Of a stretch of 34,252 nt of DNA, positions 31,342-34,252 are shown piece by piece. Numbering within the stretch: the first letter of the stretch is position 1; each line of letters begins with the position of its first letter. Source of the DNA: DAOTVS01 sp034436375 (GTDB lineage Bacteria > Chloroflexota > Anaerolineae > SpSt-313); NCBI GenBank assembly GCA_034436375.1, contig DAOTVS010000259.1:1-34252 (forward strand), given 5' to 3'. Under the pieces are notes generated by a model. It did not search any database. It saw nothing but the letters and a program-made list of their open reading frames with translations, and was not told where the DNA came from. The translations under genes were made by a program, and so were the position numbers.

Positions 31342-33008
31342 CGGTCATTCTGAAAAATGCGCACGCGCCTGTTAGGTTCTTTACCGGTGCTCCGTGAAAC
31401 CAGGTTCGCCTGGCGCACCATATCATGCTGTTGACGGCGCACATAGGCGTTCTGGGGCCCTAGCTCCACGGAGTCACGCGCCCCCCCCAGGATCGTCTCG
31501 ATTGCCTCCTGCGTCTCACGCATGGCCGTCGCAAAGGGGTCCTCCTCCACTTCGAGGCCAAAGATATCGGCCAGGTAGTCCTGAATCTGCCCCACGGTGT
31601 TGCTGCGCAGGACGTAGACAGGCACCCCTCGCTGCTCGGCATCGCTGATCAACTGCGGACGCTTGCGGTAAAAGCTGCGGAGCGTGAAAAGGACGTCCGC
31701 CTCGCCCGGGTCATCCACGATCAGTACCGGCAAGTTGAGCTGCCGCGCCGCCTGGCGGAGGCGACCCTGGTTGATGCCATAGGGAAACACCCGCAACGTG
31801 CGAAAGCCCGCAGCACCAGCAGCCGGCTGCTCCGCGCGAGCCTTGGTCTCAGCCGCCACTGCTGCGCCGCTCAGGCGCTCACCCGGCATCTGCCGTACCC
31901 CGCCAGCCTCGCGCTCGCGGCGCGGCGCCGCAGTAGGTCGGCCGCTAACCGCCTCACGCCCAAAGGCCGGGCGCACAGGCTCGGCCTGTTCGATGTGTAA
32001 ATGGCCGCTGGCATCGCGATAGCGGATTTCGGGCGCCAAGGGACGGCCGCGCAGCGCGGCATCGACCGCCGCCGACACATCATGGCGCACCGACACCCGA
32101 TCCCAATCCTGTATCTCGACGACCACGTCAAAGGTCGGCGGCGCCTTGCGCTCGAGCACCGATTTCTGAGTGCCCCGGCGGCGGGCCTCTTCATCACTCA
32201 GGGTGACCGTTTGGATGCCGCCCACGAGGTCCGCCAGGGTGGGGTTCAGCATCACATTGTCGAGGGTATTGCCATGAGCCGTGCCCACCAACTGCACACC
32301 ACGCTCGGCGATGGTGCGTGCGGCGGCCGCCTCGAGCTCGTTGCCGATCTCATCGATGACGATGACCTCAGGCATGTGGTTCTCCACCGCCTCGATCATC
32401 ACCGCGTGCTGCATAATAGGGGTTGCCACCTGCATGCGCCGCGCGCGCCCGATAGCCGGGTGCGGGATATCGCCATCACCACCGATCTCATTCGAGGTAT
32501 CGACGATGACCACCCGCTTCTTTTCCGCCAACACCCGGGCCACCTCACGCAACATGGTCGTTTTTCCCACGCCGGGGCGGCCCAGCAGCAACACGCTCTT
32601 GCCCGATTCCACAATATCGCGGATGATGTCAATGGTGCCGTAGACTGCGCGGCCAACACGGCAGGTCAGCCCAACCACACGCCGTGCACGGTTGCGGATG
32701 GCCGAAATACGGTGCAACGTGCGCTCGATGCCCGCACGGTTATCGTCACCAAAGTGCCCAATACGCTCCACAACATAGTCGATATCTTCGCGTGAGACCT
32801 CCTGCGTGCTCAGAGAGACCTCACCATCCACATAGCGGGCCTCAGGGCGCCGCCCGAGATCCAGCACAATTTCCAACAGATCATCACCCCGATCGATCCT
32901 GTGCAACGCCTCCACCACAGTAGGCGGCAGGACGTCCAGCAGGGCATCGAGGTTGTCCATGATCTCAATTTGAACCGACTGCGTAACCGTCTCTTCTCCT
33001 GTACTCAT
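31338..33008 (-). CDS. Ycf45/SpoIIIAA-type AAA ATPase with C-terminal R3H domain
   Basis: 556 residues from the ATG at 33008. N-terminal helical region (LLEIVLDLGRRPEARY), RecA-like ATPase with Walker A GRPGVGKTT (143-151), TSNEIGGDGDIPHPAIGRAR, and Walker B VIVIDEIGNELEA. A variable glutamate- and arginine-rich linker follows (about 350-400), and the R3H nucleic-acid-binding domain ends the protein (RQQHDMVRQANLVSRSTGKE). Cyanobacteria and plastids carry the same protein (Ycf45); function unknown. The start is uncertain: an ATG at 32960 lies 4 bp after the upstream gene's stop, while 33008 overlaps it by 44 bp but has GAGAG 8 nt upstream. Confidence 0.9.
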   Translation of the reverse strand: MSTGEETVTQSVQIEIMDNLDALLDVLPPTVVEALHRIDRGDDLLEIVLDLGRRPEARYVDGEVSLSTQEVSREDIDYVVERIGHFGDDNRAGIERTLHRISAIRNRARRVVGLTCRVGRAVYGTIDIIRDIVESGKSVLLLGRPGVGKTTMLREVARVLAEKKRVVIVDTSNEIGGDGDIPHPAIGRARRMQVATPIMQHAVMIEAVENHMPEVIVIDEIGNELEAAAARTIAERGVQLVGTAHGNTLDNVMLNPTLADLVGGIQTVTLSDEEARRRGTQKSVLERKAPPTFDVVVEIQDWDRVSVRHDVSAAVDAALRGRPLAPEIRYRDASGHLHIEQAEPVRPAFGREAVSGRPTAAPRREREAGGVRQMPGERLSGAAVAAETKARAEQPAAGAAGFRTLRVFPYGINQGRLRQAARQLNLPVLIVDDPGEADVLFTLRSFYRKRPQLISDAEQRGVPVYVLRSNTVGQIQDYLADIFGLEVEEDPFATAMRETQEAIETILGGARDSVELGPQNAYVRRQQHDMVRQANLVSRSTGKEPNRRVRIFQNDR

Positions 33009-34047
33009 ACACACAATGCTCTCTAGCCAAGCCCAAGCACGCCACTGTCGCCTCGCCGTTCACAGGATGTAGCGGCGTTGTAACCGGCTCCCCACGCTTG
33101 TCATACGCCACCAGGTGCAGCAACGAACGACACTCTATCGGGCGCGCGGTATGTTTGACAAGCCAGACCTGGACGCCGACGAACTCAAACCCCATCCCGG
33201 CCAACACACCCCGCAGGCCCGCCTGATAGTCGCGCACCGCGCAATACAGGGTAGGCCCCGGCGAGGCGGCCCTGACCAGTTGGTGCATGACAACGGGCGC
33301 TTCTTTCCTCATCTCGGGATGGAGCAAGATTCGAGCCCATGTGGCTCGCCCTGTACGGCTCAAGCCCACATAAGCCCCCAGGTCCGTTCCCCGGTCTGCG
33401 ACATAGCCCTGCTCGTGGCTGACTCCTAATCTGGTCAAGATCGGTGCCGGCGCAGCTGCCCCAGCGCTGATCATGCCCTCAGCGTGTTGTACCGGCGAGG
33501 GCACTACCTGACCCACCAGTTGGGTGAGCGGCCAGGCATCGGATTGCGCCACGGGCCGCAGAGCGTCAATCCTCTCGGCACGGGTAAGCGGCCCAGCAAG
33601 CTGGTACACCTCCTCGCGCGCATAGACAGTAAAGCCGGCCTGACGGAAGGCATCTTCCTCGGATCCGCCGGCGGGCATGCCCGCCCGCACACGCAGCGCG
33701 CCCTGCTGGCCGGCCAGCACACAAAGATCCTCCAGCATGGCAACCCAGCCCGCGCTGACAGCCAGATCTTCCGACTGGACCCAGGGCGCCAAATGAATAA
33801 CCTGCCACTCCTGACGGGCAGGGCAGGTCAGCACTTGCAGAAAACGGCCACCCTGGGGCTCGCCCTCATCCTGGCCGACAAAGGTGAGAGTCCCTCCGGG
33901 GCGGGGTGGCGGCAGGAGGAGGGCGGTCAGGGCAGCCGGCAAAGGCTGCAGCATCCCCAGGATAGCGCGCTGCATGTCCAGGGTAATGCCCTGCCCGCGC
34001 AAGGCCCATAGCAGGCCCACATCACGCAGACCAAATGGTCGCGTCAC
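32965..34047 (-). CDS. GNAT-like protein of unknown function
   Basis: 360 residues, GTG at 34047 with GAGGTG upstream. The C-terminal half resembles a GNAT acetyltransferase core (ARILLHPEMRKEA, then TLYCAVRDYQAGLRGVLAGMGFEFVG). The N-terminal half looks like a weaker second copy (WVAMLEDLCVLAGQQGALRVRA, then AFRQAGFTVYAREEVYQLAG). No acetyl-CoA loop of the standard Q/R-x-x-G-x-G/A form is clear, so enzyme activity is uncertain. First gene of the run into the Ycf45-like gene, tmk and darA. Confidence 0.75.
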   Translation of the reverse strand: MTRPFGLRDVGLLWALRGQGITLDMQRAILGMLQPLPAALTALLLPPPRPGGTLTFVGQDEGEPQGGRFLQVLTCPARQEWQVIHLAPWVQSEDLAVSAGWVAMLEDLCVLAGQQGALRVRAGMPAGGSEEDAFRQAGFTVYAREEVYQLAGPLTRAERIDALRPVAQSDAWPLTQLVGQVVPSPVQHAEGMISAGAAAPAPILTRLGVSHEQGYVADRGTDLGAYVGLSRTGRATWARILLHPEMRKEAPVVMHQLVRAASPGPTLYCAVRDYQAGLRGVLAGMGFEFVGVQVWLVKHTARPIECRSLLHLVAYDKRGEPVTTPLHPVNGEATVACLGLAREHCVYEYRRRDGYAVGSN

Positions 34048-34175
34048 CGCTCACCTCTTGTCTCCGGATAACTCGATACCCTCCACGCAACATGACCATC
34101 ATCCAGTTCCAGCGCATGGCGACAGGCTGGTAAGCCACAAGAGGGTTCTCTTGCGACCAAGCCCAACTCACGGCC

Positions 34176-34204
34176 ATTGTACACTCAAAGGGAGGCCTTG
34201 ACAA
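34176..34204 (-). promoter_or_regulatory. Promoter of the GNAT-ycf45-tmk-darA run
   Basis: TTGTCA (34204-34199), a 17-bp spacer and TACAAT (34181-34176) on the minus strand. The leader to the GTG at 34047 is about 120 nt and contains a small hairpin (caagag/ctcttg, near 34140-34156). The 48 bp to the right of the promoter show nothing recognisable. Confidence 0.75.
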
Positions 34205-34252
34205 GTAATCTGCACTCCTGACGATATAGAGGCAGGGCCGGCCGCCGCCATG

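Overview
The window is GC-rich bacterial chromosome, most likely from a member of the Chloroflexota. That placement is an inference. It rests on the gene set (fused GlyQS, RarA with a C-terminal methyltransferase-like domain, Ycf45-type AAA/R3H ATPase, RemA, DarA), frequent GTG and TTG starts, and short dispersed palindromes. No rRNA, tRNA, CRISPR array, transposase or phage module is visible. Almost every gene lies on the minus strand; the one clear plus-strand gene is an FmdB-type zinc-ribbon protein at 29863.

Layout, read right to left (the direction of transcription). 34047-30338: an orphan GNAT-like protein, a Ycf45/R3H ATPase, thymidylate kinase (tmk) and the c-di-AMP receptor DarA. They are closed by an 18-bp perfect hairpin shared with the convergent fmdB. 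29748-25353: remA-gmk, a MEMO1-family protein and priA. 25204-19073: one long tightly packed run of M16 peptidase, Mut7-C RNase, rsfS, moxR, DUF58 and DUF4129, several joined by overlapping stop/start codons. 18720-17657: three small envelope-stress-like membrane proteins ending in a strong intrinsic terminator. 17515-11988: rarA-methyltransferase, an AIR-synthase/HypE-like protein, a LuxR-TM-Kelch membrane regulator and deoC. 11641-6381: a class II aldolase, recO, the glyQS fusion and a small unknown protein. 5883-1: an APC permease with a membrane-anchored UspA protein, then a potassium uptake operon (small membrane peptide, kdpF, kdpA, and kdpB running off the left edge).

The most interesting signal is regulatory. 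The promoters of the APC-permease/USP operon and of the kdp operon carry the same array of CTTGA half-sites, with identical 11-21-11 bp spacing, the same distance to an identical TAGAAT -10 box, and no good -35. This looks like a tandem-repeat site for an OmpR/PhoB-type activator (a KdpE-like regulator is the obvious guess). It would place a permease of unknown substrate and a UspA protein in the same regulon as high-affinity K+ uptake. A second unusual element is a 26-bp-paired hairpin that fills the kdpA-kdpB gap, from the kdpA stop codon to the edge of the kdpB Shine-Dalgarno. Other items of note are the LuxR-TM-Kelch one-component regulator, a probable CTG start that overlaps the preceding stop, and a likely leaderless aldolase mRNA.

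Several housekeeping promoters of the form TTGNNN-17-TAGAAT/TATAAT can be read directly and are listed. Family calls come from recognising the protein sequences and motifs; no database search was run.
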